Assembly: GCA_018242685.1 (NCBI GenBank)
Contig: JAFEBM010000042.1
Span: forward strand, 1 to 64,000
Reading direction: 5' to 3'
Origin: Nitrospira sp.
GTDB taxonomy: Bacteria > Nitrospirota > Nitrospiria > Nitrospirales > Nitrospiraceae
DNA: 64,000 bases
Shown: positions 56,647-64,000 of the stretch, piece after piece
Layout of the letters: every line of letters starts with the position of its first letter
Numbering within the stretch: the first letter of the stretch is position 1
Program-made: the position numbers and the translations under genes
The notes under the pieces: model-generated
What the model saw: the letters and a program-made list of their open reading frames with translations, nothing else
The model's database searches: none
Told to the model about the DNA's origin: nothing

Positions 56647-57831
56647 GTGAGAATTTGTCATGTGTGTAACGGTCATTTCGTAGATGATGTCAGGGTGTTT
56701 CGCCGCGCCTGTTGTGAATTGGCCGGAGCCGGTTATGAGGTGCATCTTCTCGCGCAGGGGAAGGGGACAAAGGCCTATGAGGAAAAGGGAGTTGTCATTC
56801 ACCCACTGCCTGAACCCGAGAGTAGATGGCAACGGCACACACGCGCATCTCGCGTAGCCCAATTGGCGGCAGACCTCAGGCCGGACCTGTTTCATGTTCA
56901 TGAGCCGGATCTTCTCGGAGCCGTCCTTTCAAGAGCAGGCTCTCGGCCGGTTATCTATGATGTCCACGAATCGTATCTGGATATCTTGAGCGAAAATAGT
57001 TGGATGCCGACCTGGATAAAACCGTTGTCGAGAATTGCTTGGGATCAATGGGAACGTCGGCTCGTCCGACGTTGTGCAGCGGTGGTGACGGTGACTGGGA
57101 CGATCGCGAAACGGTACACGAGCTTGAATAAGCGCGTATGCGTGGTGGCGAACTTTCCTGATTGGCAACGTATGGACGAGCTGTCTTTTGTTCAACGAGA
57201 TGGCGCGACATGCGTCATGGCTGGGACACTCTCCCCTAGCCGAGGACTCCCAATGATCTTCCGAGCCTTGGCTCTACTGAAGCAACGTGGTCTTAATGTC
57301 AGGCTGAACCTGGCCGGTGGCGCATCCGATGACTATCTGCTCTCCTTGTGGAACGAAGCTGAAGGTCTGGGCGTTCGGCAGCAAGTGGAATATCATGGAA
57401 TTCTCTCGACGGAGCAGGCGTTACTGTTTCAGAAAAAGGCGGATATCGGTTTGGTGACCTATCAACCCTTGCTCTATTGTATGAACTCCTTGCCGAATAA
57501 GCTTCTGGAATGTATGTCACTCGGAGTCCCTGTCGTGTATTCAAATTTTCAGAATTATCGTGAAATTGCTGAGACGGCAGGCGCAGGGATCATGGTGGAT
57601 CCTACGGTGCCTGAGCAGATCGCTGATGCGATTGAAACCTTGGTCCGCAACCCGAATCTCGCCCGGCGGATGGGGGAAGCGGGAAAGCGCGCTGTGCGTG
57701 AACGATTTAACTGGGGCGTAGAACGCGTTAAGCTATTGCGGTTATATCACGAGATCCTAAGTCCACTGGACCACAATGGATTCTTCCGCCAAAATTCATT
57801 TGATGAAGTCGGGCATCGAGCGAACTTGTAG
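56647..57831 (+). CDS. GT4-family glycosyltransferase
   Basis: This 394-residue GT-B enzyme opens RICHVCNGHFVDDVRVFRR from a GTG start at 56647. It has FHVHEPDLLGAVLSRAG and a C-terminal donor site in PNKLLECMSLGVPVVYSN and GAGIMVDPTVPEQIADAIET. It follows the previous GT4 by 203 bases and is the last clear glycosyltransferase before the insertion-sequence-rich part of the locus. Confidence 0.9.
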   Translation: MRICHVCNGHFVDDVRVFRRACCELAGAGYEVHLLAQGKGTKAYEEKGVVIHPLPEPESRWQRHTRASRVAQLAADLRPDLFHVHEPDLLGAVLSRAGSRPVIYDVHESYLDILSENSWMPTWIKPLSRIAWDQWERRLVRRCAAVVTVTGTIAKRYTSLNKRVCVVANFPDWQRMDELSFVQRDGATCVMAGTLSPSRGLPMIFRALALLKQRGLNVRLNLAGGASDDYLLSLWNEAEGLGVRQQVEYHGILSTEQALLFQKKADIGLVTYQPLLYCMNSLPNKLLECMSLGVPVVYSNFQNYREIAETAGAGIMVDPTVPEQIADAIETLVRNPNLARRMGEAGKRAVRERFNWGVERVKLLRLYHEILSPLDHNGFFRQNSFDEVGHRANL

Positions 57832-57848
57832 AGGCTGCCACGCTGAAA

Positions 57849-58228
57849 CCTATCTCAAAATAGTTGACGGCCTGAACATTCATCCCTAAAGTCCGGTCAT
57901 GCTCCGCTTGCGCGATGACCAATGGAAACGGATTCGAGCGCATTTTCCCGAAGAGCATATTCCGGATACCCGGCCGAGGCATAAGCCCATGGCGGTGACG
58001 CGGTGGGTCTCACAAAAATTGCTCCCCATCGCTCCACCTGTAAGCTTAAAACTCAGGACGGTCGCCATCTGGGCGCTACCAACGCCGCTGGCCCGTTGAA
58101 CGGTTCTTTGCCTGGTTGCAATGGAAGCGGCGCGTACTCATTCGTTGGGAATACGACGCCACGAACTTTCTGAGGTTTGTGCAGCTTGCCTGCATTACCA
58201 TGCTTCTCAAATAATTTTGAGATAGATC
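57849..58228 (+). mobile_element. Internally deleted IS5-family remnant
   Basis: A 380-base relic. An N-terminal transposase piece starts at ATG 57900 (LRLRDDQWKRIRAHFPEEHI). A C-terminal piece is read at about 58078-58214 (YQRRWPVERFFAWLQWKRR then ATNFLRFVQLACITMLLK). The middle, including the catalytic centre, is missing. Terminal inverted repeats are CTATCTCAAAAT near 57850 and ATTTTGAGATAG near 58215. It is non-autonomous and could only be moved by a related transposase. Confidence 0.8.
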
Positions 58229-58378
58229 CCAGTCTGGTTTCCACAGTAGCCGGTGCATCAATAAAGCCAACTAAGAAACATTTGGATATTCAATAACTTC
58301 AGTTTTCAATCTGGTGAAATTCGGCATTCCTGGCTGTACAGGAATCCACTCGGTTGGATCCTGAGTATTTCGACATAC

Positions 58379-58486
58379 CTTGCAACTGCGGAATCCGGCA
58401 CTGGTAAAGTTTGAATGTTTTCTGCATCAATGTTCGCCACGAATAAGACAAATTTTACCAGTGCCCGGAATCCTGGATAGTTGCAA
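58379..58486. repeat. Long imperfect inverted repeat upstream of the synthetase-like gene
   Basis: The arms GGAATCCGGCACTGGTAAA (58390-58408) and TTTACCAGTGCCCGGAATCC (58454-58473) are inverted copies with one extra base. TTGCAACT (58379-58386) and AGTTGCAA (58479-58486) extend them. The spacer is about 45 bases. It ends 12 bases before the -35 box of the promoter at 58498. It could be a mobile-element end pair, an operator or a cruciform. Confidence 0.65.
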
Positions 58487-58497
58487 CGAACTTCTTA

Positions 58498-58526
58498 TTG
58501 ACAGCATCTACGTAGAACGCTATAAT
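58498..58526 (+). promoter_or_regulatory. Perfect consensus sigma-70 promoter
   Basis: TTGACA (58498-58503), exactly 17 bases, then TATAAT (58521-58526): an exact sigma-70 consensus. The next start codon is at 58624, so the leader would be about 90 bases. No other such exact match was noticed in the window. It should give strong constitutive transcription unless repressed via the nearby inverted repeat. Confidence 0.75.
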
Positions 58527-58623
58527 CCCCCCTCCCCGCCTGAATAGTGAAAGATATCACTTGTTCTTGTCTAGGTTATATGACCTACTACTTTCTCCTC
58601 AATCTTTTGATCAGGAGATGTGA

Positions 58624-60516
58624 ATGATAGGGTTTTTGTTACATGATAACAGAATATTCCCGGCAGCTAATGCGATGGCTGCTTGTTGCGTACTGCGGAC
58701 GTTTTCCTATCTAAACACCGAATCAATCGGTGATATCCATGTGCATTTTTTTCGAAATACTTGGCCGAATAACTACTGCCGATCAGATCAACGTTTTCTG
58801 ATCGCCGTTTCCGGAACGATAATATTCAGACATTTTCATGGCAATGCCGCAGTTGAAAAAATACTTCACTGTTTACTATCAGGCCAAACGCTGGAACAGC
58901 TTTTCCCTGAATTTCGTGGGCCGTATACGCTCGTTTTGATTGATCGTGTAACAAAGCAAGTGTGTGTGCTTAACTCTCGCGAAGGGCTTAAACACTGCTA
59001 CGTCAGTACGAGAAACAGTGGGAAAGCATTCAGTACCAACTTGCTTTTACTTGCAGCGCTAACTGGAGGAGAGCCGTCGCCTGAAGGTGTTCGTGAATTC
59101 ATCCATCTTGGGGCAATATTTGAGCGAAAAACCCTATTTGCTCACGTAAATCAAGTTTTACCCGCGTCTTTCCATCGACATGCAAACAATCGGTGGTCAG
59201 AATCTCGTTTGTGGCGCTTAACAGTAGCGCCGCCCGACCCTCACATGTCCTGCCAAAACGCTAGAGATGTTCTCATCCGGTCCTTTTCGAATAATTTCAC
59301 TTTTCTATCTAACGTCGATGGTCAAAAAGTTGCGGCAGACCTTACCGGCGGTACAGATTCTCGTACAGTGCTCTCTTGCCTAATGGAGAAATGTTCGAAC
59401 CCAGTCACGACAACTAGCGGGGATAATGATTTTATTGACGTCCAAGTGGCCCGTAAAATTGCATCTAAGCTCAGACTTGAGCATTATTGGTACGATCCTG
59501 TCCCAAGGGGGCTTGTTCAATCACAGCTTGATAGAGCAGTTGAACTGGCAGATGGCAACATGTGCCCAATTCGTCTCGCGAGGCAATCGGCTTATTATGA
59601 GGAAAAGGCGAGCCGGTTCAATTTCATAACCGGCGGGGGGGGGGGGCCGCTGTTTAAAGATCATTTCTGGCTATTCGAGTTTAACCGTGTGGGACTTAAC
59701 AGAGAGCCACAGTGGGACCGGATAGCTAGATTTTCAGGTGTGCCTCAGGTGATAGAAGACGATTATTTTATTGGGTATGACGATGAAATATTGCGCAACA
59801 TGACCGAACTATTTCGTCGCTGGTCATCTCAGATCTCAGGCACCAATAACCAGAAATTAGATTTTGTATTCTTTGACCTTAAAGTTCCAACATTTTCTGG
59901 GCCGGCATTTTCATTAACAACACAGTTTCTAGATGTTTACCATCCCATGTTGGACGGAGAGAACGTACAATTTGCCGTAGATCTGCCGCCTGAGATCCGA
60001 AAGAGAAACATTTTGCAGTTTTCAATAATACAGAGTTTGCGTCCTGAGATCGCTTGGACTTTGACAGATACCGGCTTGCCGTCTGTTCCACCGGTAGGTC
60101 TTCACAGTTGGTTGCGAATATTGAGGGGGCGCCGGTATTTAGGTACGGCTTGGCGAAAATTTAGAACATTGCTGTTAGGTTCAAGCGGTCACGCAGTTAA
60201 CGTTTCAATCGACATCAACGAAATTAAACGCATGGGGTACCTTGATCTCCTCAATCATTCATCCCTTGCGTTTTCGCAATTCATCTCCTCCTCCAAACTC
60301 GACGCGTTCAAAGCTTCGCCTGAAAATGAACCTAGCAGATCATATTTACTTAAAACTTTAGCTACGCAACTTTTCTTTTTACGAGTCAATGAAATCAAGG
60401 AAGGATCCAAATTGATTCCGATTCCCCAGGATGATGAAGAGGGCGATGCGGATAGTGTGTTAAGTGGTAGTCCGACTTCAGCGAAGCCATCAGGTGATGG
60501 CAAATTGATGGAATGA
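58624..60516 (+). CDS. Asparagine-synthetase-like protein lacking Cys2
   Basis: This 630-residue protein has the two-domain layout of asparagine synthetase, but the N-terminus is MIGFLLHDN, so the glutaminase Cys2 is absent and glutamine hydrolysis is unlikely. The synthetase part has the PP-loop TGGTDSRTV (about 241-249). The usual GDGGDE motif is replaced by GGGGGP in FITGGGGGPLFKDH (about 335-347), coded by the 12-G tract. It probably adenylates a carboxylate and may join it to an amine or water. The codon use is more AT-rich than its neighbours. It follows a perfect promoter and is flanked by IS remnants, signs of transfer. GGAG lies 7 bases before ATG 58624. Confidence 0.82.
   Translation: MIGFLLHDNRIFPAANAMAACCVLRTFSYLNTESIGDIHVHFFRNTWPNNYCRSDQRFLIAVSGTIIFRHFHGNAAVEKILHCLLSGQTLEQLFPEFRGPYTLVLIDRVTKQVCVLNSREGLKHCYVSTRNSGKAFSTNLLLLAALTGGEPSPEGVREFIHLGAIFERKTLFAHVNQVLPASFHRHANNRWSESRLWRLTVAPPDPHMSCQNARDVLIRSFSNNFTFLSNVDGQKVAADLTGGTDSRTVLSCLMEKCSNPVTTTSGDNDFIDVQVARKIASKLRLEHYWYDPVPRGLVQSQLDRAVELADGNMCPIRLARQSAYYEEKASRFNFITGGGGGPLFKDHFWLFEFNRVGLNREPQWDRIARFSGVPQVIEDDYFIGYDDEILRNMTELFRRWSSQISGTNNQKLDFVFFDLKVPTFSGPAFSLTTQFLDVYHPMLDGENVQFAVDLPPEIRKRNILQFSIIQSLRPEIAWTLTDTGLPSVPPVGLHSWLRILRGRRYLGTAWRKFRTLLLGSSGHAVNVSIDINEIKRMGYLDLLNHSSLAFSQFISSSKLDAFKASPENEPSRSYLLKTLATQLFFLRVNEIKEGSKLIPIPQDDEEGDADSVLSGSPTSAKPSGDGKLME
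59635..59646 (+). repeat. Homopolymeric G12 tract inside the synthetase-like gene
   Basis: Twelve consecutive G bases encode glycines in the catalytic region. A gain or loss of one base would shift the frame and end the protein early, so it may act as a phase-variation switch. It is also a likely place for a sequencing error. Confidence 0.8.
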
Positions 60517-60520
60517 CGCA

Positions 60521-61646
60521 ATGAAGCGAACCAAAGCCAAATTACAGAACCACAGTTAGGCTGTAGGTAGCCCCCTAGCCGAGGTAAAAGGCGGCAGTCC
60601 ACTGGCCGAACCAGCCGAGCTCTTCAGTGTCCATTGCACACAGATCATTGAATGGAAGCACCATCTGCTGGCCCCGGCGGCCGACGTGTTTGGCGGGGAG
60701 CCTCCTCCGTTGGAGGCTCAGGACCTCAAGGCGCGGCACGTGAAGATTGGCAATTGCGTTGGATCATGGTTATTGAGAGGGGGCGCACAGCAAGGCGGGC
60801 TGGTTGAGCGTAATGCGATGATGGATACCCGCACACAGCGCCCGTCGTACGGCAGTGTTACCTCCTGGGGTCGTCTCGGTCGAGGGCCTCCTATCAGTCG
60901 GGGCTGGTCTCCGACACCACGATGGTGCTCATGCGCCGGATTGACGAACTGCATCGGCAGTATCCGTTTGCCGAGGCTCGGATCCTGCGCGATCTGTTAC
61001 AGCAAAAGGGCCACGTCATTGGGTGGCGGCAGGTGGCCCCCTGATTCGGCGGATGGGCATCACCACGTTGTACGGCAAGCCCCGCACCAGCCAGCGACAT
61101 CCGACCCACCGAATCTATCCCTACTTGCTGCGCCAGCTGACGATCACACGAGCGAATCACGTGTGGGCGGCCGATATCACCTATAGTCCAATGCAGCGCG
61201 GTGTCGTCTATCTCTGTGCGATCCTGGACCGGGCGAGTCGGCGAGTGCTGGCGTGGCGGCTGTCCCGTACGTTAACCACGGACTTCTGTGTGGAAGCCGT
61301 GTAGGAGGCGTTCGCCCGGTATGGCAAACCTGAGATCTTCAACACGGATCAAGGCTGCCGGTTCACCAGCCAGGAATTTATGGGGCTCCCGCAAACTCAC
61401 GACATTCCGATCAGTATGGATGGGTCCGGGCGTTGGCGGGACAATGTGTTCGTGGAACGGTTGCGGTGGAGCCTCAAGTATGAAGAGGTCTATCTCCATG
61501 CCTATGAGCCCGTCTGCGATGCCCACCAGAGGGCGTCGCGCTACGTGACTTTCTACAATCAGATCAGGCTGCATCGTGCGCTTGACGGATGCACGCCCAA
61601 TCGCGTGTACTGGGAATACCAGCCTGCAGGGCCCATCACCGAGTAG
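60521..61646 (+). pseudogene. Degenerate IS3-like transposase (OrfA/OrfB)
   Basis: OrfA-like sequence is seen at about 60570-60760 (PLAEPAELFSVHCTQIIEWK and LLAPAADVFGGEPPP). OrfB-like sequence is spread in different frames from 60920 to 61646, including IDELHRQYPFAEARILRDLL. The integrase core has Asp in VWAADITYSPMQ, Asp in NTDQGCRFTS and Glu in VERLRWSLKYEEVY. Frameshifts occur (near 60760 and 61035) and a TAG at 61302-61304 interrupts the frame. The element is dead. Its ends were not resolved. Confidence 0.85.
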
Positions 61647-61788
61647 GGGCAAACCGCCAGATGCCACTTACGAACTGAAAAAAACTGTTCAAACAAACGG
61701 AGCCACTTCAAGAAAGGTATAATATGGTGCGTGAAGGGAAAACTCGCACGATAGACAAGTCTTGGTTGAGCTAAGGAGCAGCAACATA

Positions 61789-63603
61789 ATGCCAGGGATA
61801 AATCTCTATTACACCTTCGCTGTGGTTTCGCAGTCCAAGAGAACGAGGATCTTGAATCATGGGTCTGAGCCGAATGATCAAAACTGCAAAAGTACGATTC
61901 TGATCGACGACAAACATTCTGTTCTTACGTGTACAGGTTACGAGGGATACCCGTTTCTTTCCTTTGAGACCGACGAATTTCACATCGCGCTCGAAGGCTG
62001 TATCTATAGTGAAAGCACTGGCACCGTCAGGACTGCTTTGACAACGCTCGCGGAAAACTTGGCAAGTCCTGATGCCGCTGCACGTGAACGCATCAGATTA
62101 TGGCTGGTAGAGGCTGACGGCGAATTCATTGTGGTGATTCATCACAAACTGACAGGACTGGTGTTCGTTGTTACGGATGCACTCGGTCGTTTGCCCATCT
62201 ATTACTCCAGAGACGACCAGTCAATCATGATATCCAGGCACATGGATTTGGTCATAGCGGTTCAAGAACGCAAAGCATTTAATCGCCTGGCGATCGCCCA
62301 ATATCTAATGTTTGGATATTCTCTAGGTAGCACCACCCTTGTCCAGGATGTACATGGTCTTGAGCCGTGTAGTGCGATTACGATCGATCCTCGTTCGTCT
62401 CTCATTGACATTCAACGTGTAAGCACCTTCTCCTTCTCAGAAAAACTTCATTGCAACAAGAGCGTGGAAACGAACGCTACGGAACTCGTGCGCCTATTGT
62501 CCCAAGCATGCTTGAGTCGTACCAATTCAAGACGCTGTAATGTGGTGTCGCTCAGTGGAGGTTTGGATTCAAGGACAATTGCCGCATGCATTCGGAACTC
62601 AGGCATCTCTTTGGCTGCTACAACCATGCTTGATACGGAAGGGGTTTTTAAGGCTGATGCGAGAATCGCTGAGCAGATTGCCCAAGCGCTGGGCATCGAC
62701 TGGAAACTGTATAAACTGCAAGTAGCAAGAGGGAAGGATGCATACAGACTGCTGCGCATGAAAGCTGGTCTGAATTATCTTGCCATGAATTGGATCATCC
62801 AATACCTTGACGCGCTTCGAAGTACTCATGGCACCGGTATGACTTATATCACAGGGGATGGCGGCGATAAGGTGCTTGTGGATCTGAGACCGACGAGCTC
62901 TCTGGGAAGTCTGTCAGACTTAGTGCAGCATATTGTGAGTCGGCATCAGGGAAACTCACTTCAAGATGTTTCTCGCATGACCGGATTATCTGAGGACGAT
63001 ATTATCCGCGGGATCAGCGAACATGTCGACTCATACCCGGAACAAGATTTCGATCACAAGCTTGTACATTTTGTCATATTTGAGCGGGGGAGGCGCTGGT
63101 TGTTTGAGGGGGAAGACAGAAATAGGAATTTCTTTTGGCACCTCGCGCCCTTCTACGGCATCCAGTTTTTTCGGTATGCCATGAACTGCCCGGATGAGCA
63201 AAAAGCCAATCACAGACTGTATAAAGAATTGCTTGTCAGGCTGTCTCCCCAAGTTGCTGATATTCAGAATGAACATTGGGGGTTCCCGATCACCTCCAAG
63301 AAATACTACTGGACGGTGGTTACGCAATATCTGCGAAGCTTGACTCCCAGGCCATTGAAGAGATTTCTGAAAGGGCAGATAAGCCAAATCAGCATCCCAA
63401 GAGAAACATATAAAGAGTGCATGAAGAAACAGGTCGTTGGTTGCGACGTGATCAAGGAGTATCTTCTCTTTCCTGAGGTTATGAAGCGACTTGATCGATG
63501 CACCAAACCAGAGGCACAGACGCTGTTAACGGTTACGTCCACCCTAGAGCTGGTTGCTTCTGGCCGGAGCACCCTCAAGGAGTATTGGGAAGATAAAATG
63601 TAA
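61789..63603 (+). CDS. Asparagine-synthetase-like protein lacking Cys2
   Basis: This 604-residue protein has the synthetase fold with a PP-loop (SLSGGLDSRTI, about 254-264) and an intact TGDGGDKVL motif (about 355), so the adenylation site is preserved. The N-terminus is MPGINLYYTF, without the Cys2 needed for glutamine hydrolysis. A start at ATG 61789 is chosen because AAGGAG is about 10 bases upstream. It resembles AsnB-like proteins of polysaccharide and peptide loci. It may couple amino groups to uronates or act with a separate amine donor (inference). It is followed by a gene on the other strand. Confidence 0.85.
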   Translation: MPGINLYYTFAVVSQSKRTRILNHGSEPNDQNCKSTILIDDKHSVLTCTGYEGYPFLSFETDEFHIALEGCIYSESTGTVRTALTTLAENLASPDAAARERIRLWLVEADGEFIVVIHHKLTGLVFVVTDALGRLPIYYSRDDQSIMISRHMDLVIAVQERKAFNRLAIAQYLMFGYSLGSTTLVQDVHGLEPCSAITIDPRSSLIDIQRVSTFSFSEKLHCNKSVETNATELVRLLSQACLSRTNSRRCNVVSLSGGLDSRTIAACIRNSGISLAATTMLDTEGVFKADARIAEQIAQALGIDWKLYKLQVARGKDAYRLLRMKAGLNYLAMNWIIQYLDALRSTHGTGMTYITGDGGDKVLVDLRPTSSLGSLSDLVQHIVSRHQGNSLQDVSRMTGLSEDDIIRGISEHVDSYPEQDFDHKLVHFVIFERGRRWLFEGEDRNRNFFWHLAPFYGIQFFRYAMNCPDEQKANHRLYKELLVRLSPQVADIQNEHWGFPITSKKYYWTVVTQYLRSLTPRPLKRFLKGQISQISIPRETYKECMKKQVVGCDVIKEYLLFPEVMKRLDRCTKPEAQTLLTVTSTLELVASGRSTLKEYWEDKM

Positions 63604-63686
63604 TGAAAAAAGCACACATAAATATCCGCAGGCTATTGAGAGGGAGAGATGAACCAAAATGGGTCTCACCTCTCCCGAGCTGGAGA

Positions 63687-64000
63687 TCACAATGAACGCA
63701 GTCCTGTTGGGGTAAGGGGAGATGACAGGTTATTCTGTACCGAGTACTCATAGGCTGCAATGTCTGGAGCTCCATCACTGACTGGTGGAACCCCAGATGT
63801 GGTGCCGCGGTTGATTGCAGCACTTCCAGACGCAAGCCGAAAGTCGTTTGTCGACTTGCTGACAAGGCCAAGGTTGCTTGTCTTGTCGAAATTGTTCGAG
63901 AAGGCTACTCCTGAGGCGCTCTTTCCCAATGGGGCCATGGCATTGGTAACGGTATTGCTCATGTTGTAACTGACAGTCACCCCGGCAGCGCTCACCCCAA
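63687..64000 (-). CDS. Partial beta-helix surface protein (C-terminus only)
   Basis: The last 104 codons of a minus-strand gene lie here and continue past the window edge. The segment DFRLASGSAAINRGT and then DGAPDIAAYEY is typical of the final repeat of choice-of-anchor Q/right-handed parallel beta-helix proteins, often polysaccharide lyases or adhesins. The upstream FSNNFDKTSNLG fits the same type. The N-terminus and any signal peptide lie outside the window. It may be a surface polysaccharide-active protein placed beside the locus. Confidence 0.7.
   Translation of the reverse strand, partial: GVSAAGVTVSYNMSNTVTNAMAPLGKSASGVAFSNNFDKTSNLGLVSKSTNDFRLASGSAAINRGTTSGVPPVSDGAPDIAAYEYSVQNNLSSPLTPTGLRSL

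Noticed and set aside
50272..63603. Lasso-peptide or other RiPP biosynthetic cluster suggested by the AsnB-like proteins
   Set aside because: No precursor peptide, PqqD-like recognition protein or transglutaminase-like protease is visible nearby. A polysaccharide role fits the neighbours better.

Overview
The window looks like a chromosomal segment from a moderately GC-rich, Gram-negative, diderm bacterium. The core genes (methionyl-tRNA synthetase with a fused tRNA-binding domain, GatCAB, glmU-glmS, mgtE, DUF971, DUF502) and their arrangement resemble a member of the Nitrospirota (Nitrospira type). That placement is an inference from protein style and gene order, not from a marker-gene comparison.

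Region 1 (1-2.4 kb) is gene-poor. It holds the tail of a broken gene and an AbrB/PIN toxin-antitoxin pair behind a good promoter. Region 2 (2.4-25.3 kb) is core genome. A minus-strand run reads tmk, holB, metG, an exported protein, a zinc-type CDF exporter and an exported esterase. A plus-strand run follows: DUF502, glmU, glmS, gatC, panD, gatA, DUF948, YtxH, gatB, eno, a FtsB/DivIC-like gene, era, mgtE, recO, DUF971, a lipoprotein and glgA. Region 3 (25.3-29.8 kb) is a boundary zone with a lipoprotein, a LuxR-type regulator, a PilZ-like protein, a truncated transposase, an intact IS3-family element with a 5-bp target duplication, and a broken NusG/RfaH-type antiterminator.

Region 4 (29.9-63.6 kb) is a large surface-polysaccharide locus. 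It begins with a sugar cassette: CDP-glucose pyrophosphorylase, epimerase, C-methyltransferase, 3,5-epimerase, DUF4910, a 2-oxoglutarate oxygenase and a nucleotidyltransferase. Then come two tandem Wza-type export proteins, an outer-membrane barrel, an SDR, an ABC exporter (Wzm/Wzt), a PIG-L deacetylase-glycosyltransferase fusion, one GT2 and four further GT4-type enzymes. A canonical asparagine synthetase, an O-antigen ligase/polymerase, an antisense D-glucuronyl C5-epimerase and two asparagine-synthetase-like proteins lacking the N-terminal cysteine complete it. The distal part (57.8-61.7 kb) is cut up by IS remnants and looks recently acquired. The window ends inside a minus-strand gene for a beta-helix surface protein.

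Working model (inference): the locus makes an acidic, branched or methylated polysaccharide exported by the ABC route through Wza-like proteins. Its uronate residues may be epimerised by the C5-epimerase and amidated or acyl-coupled by the asparagine-synthetase-like enzymes. I see no Wzx flippase, Wzc kinase, initiating phosphoglycosyltransferase or CDP-glucose 4,6-dehydratase in the window. The least ordinary elements are the three-member asparagine-synthetase set (one with a 12-G tract in its catalytic region behind a perfect sigma-70 promoter), the C5-epimerase, the PIG-L-GT fusion, the DUF4910/oxygenase part of the sugar cassette, and the inactivated antiterminator.
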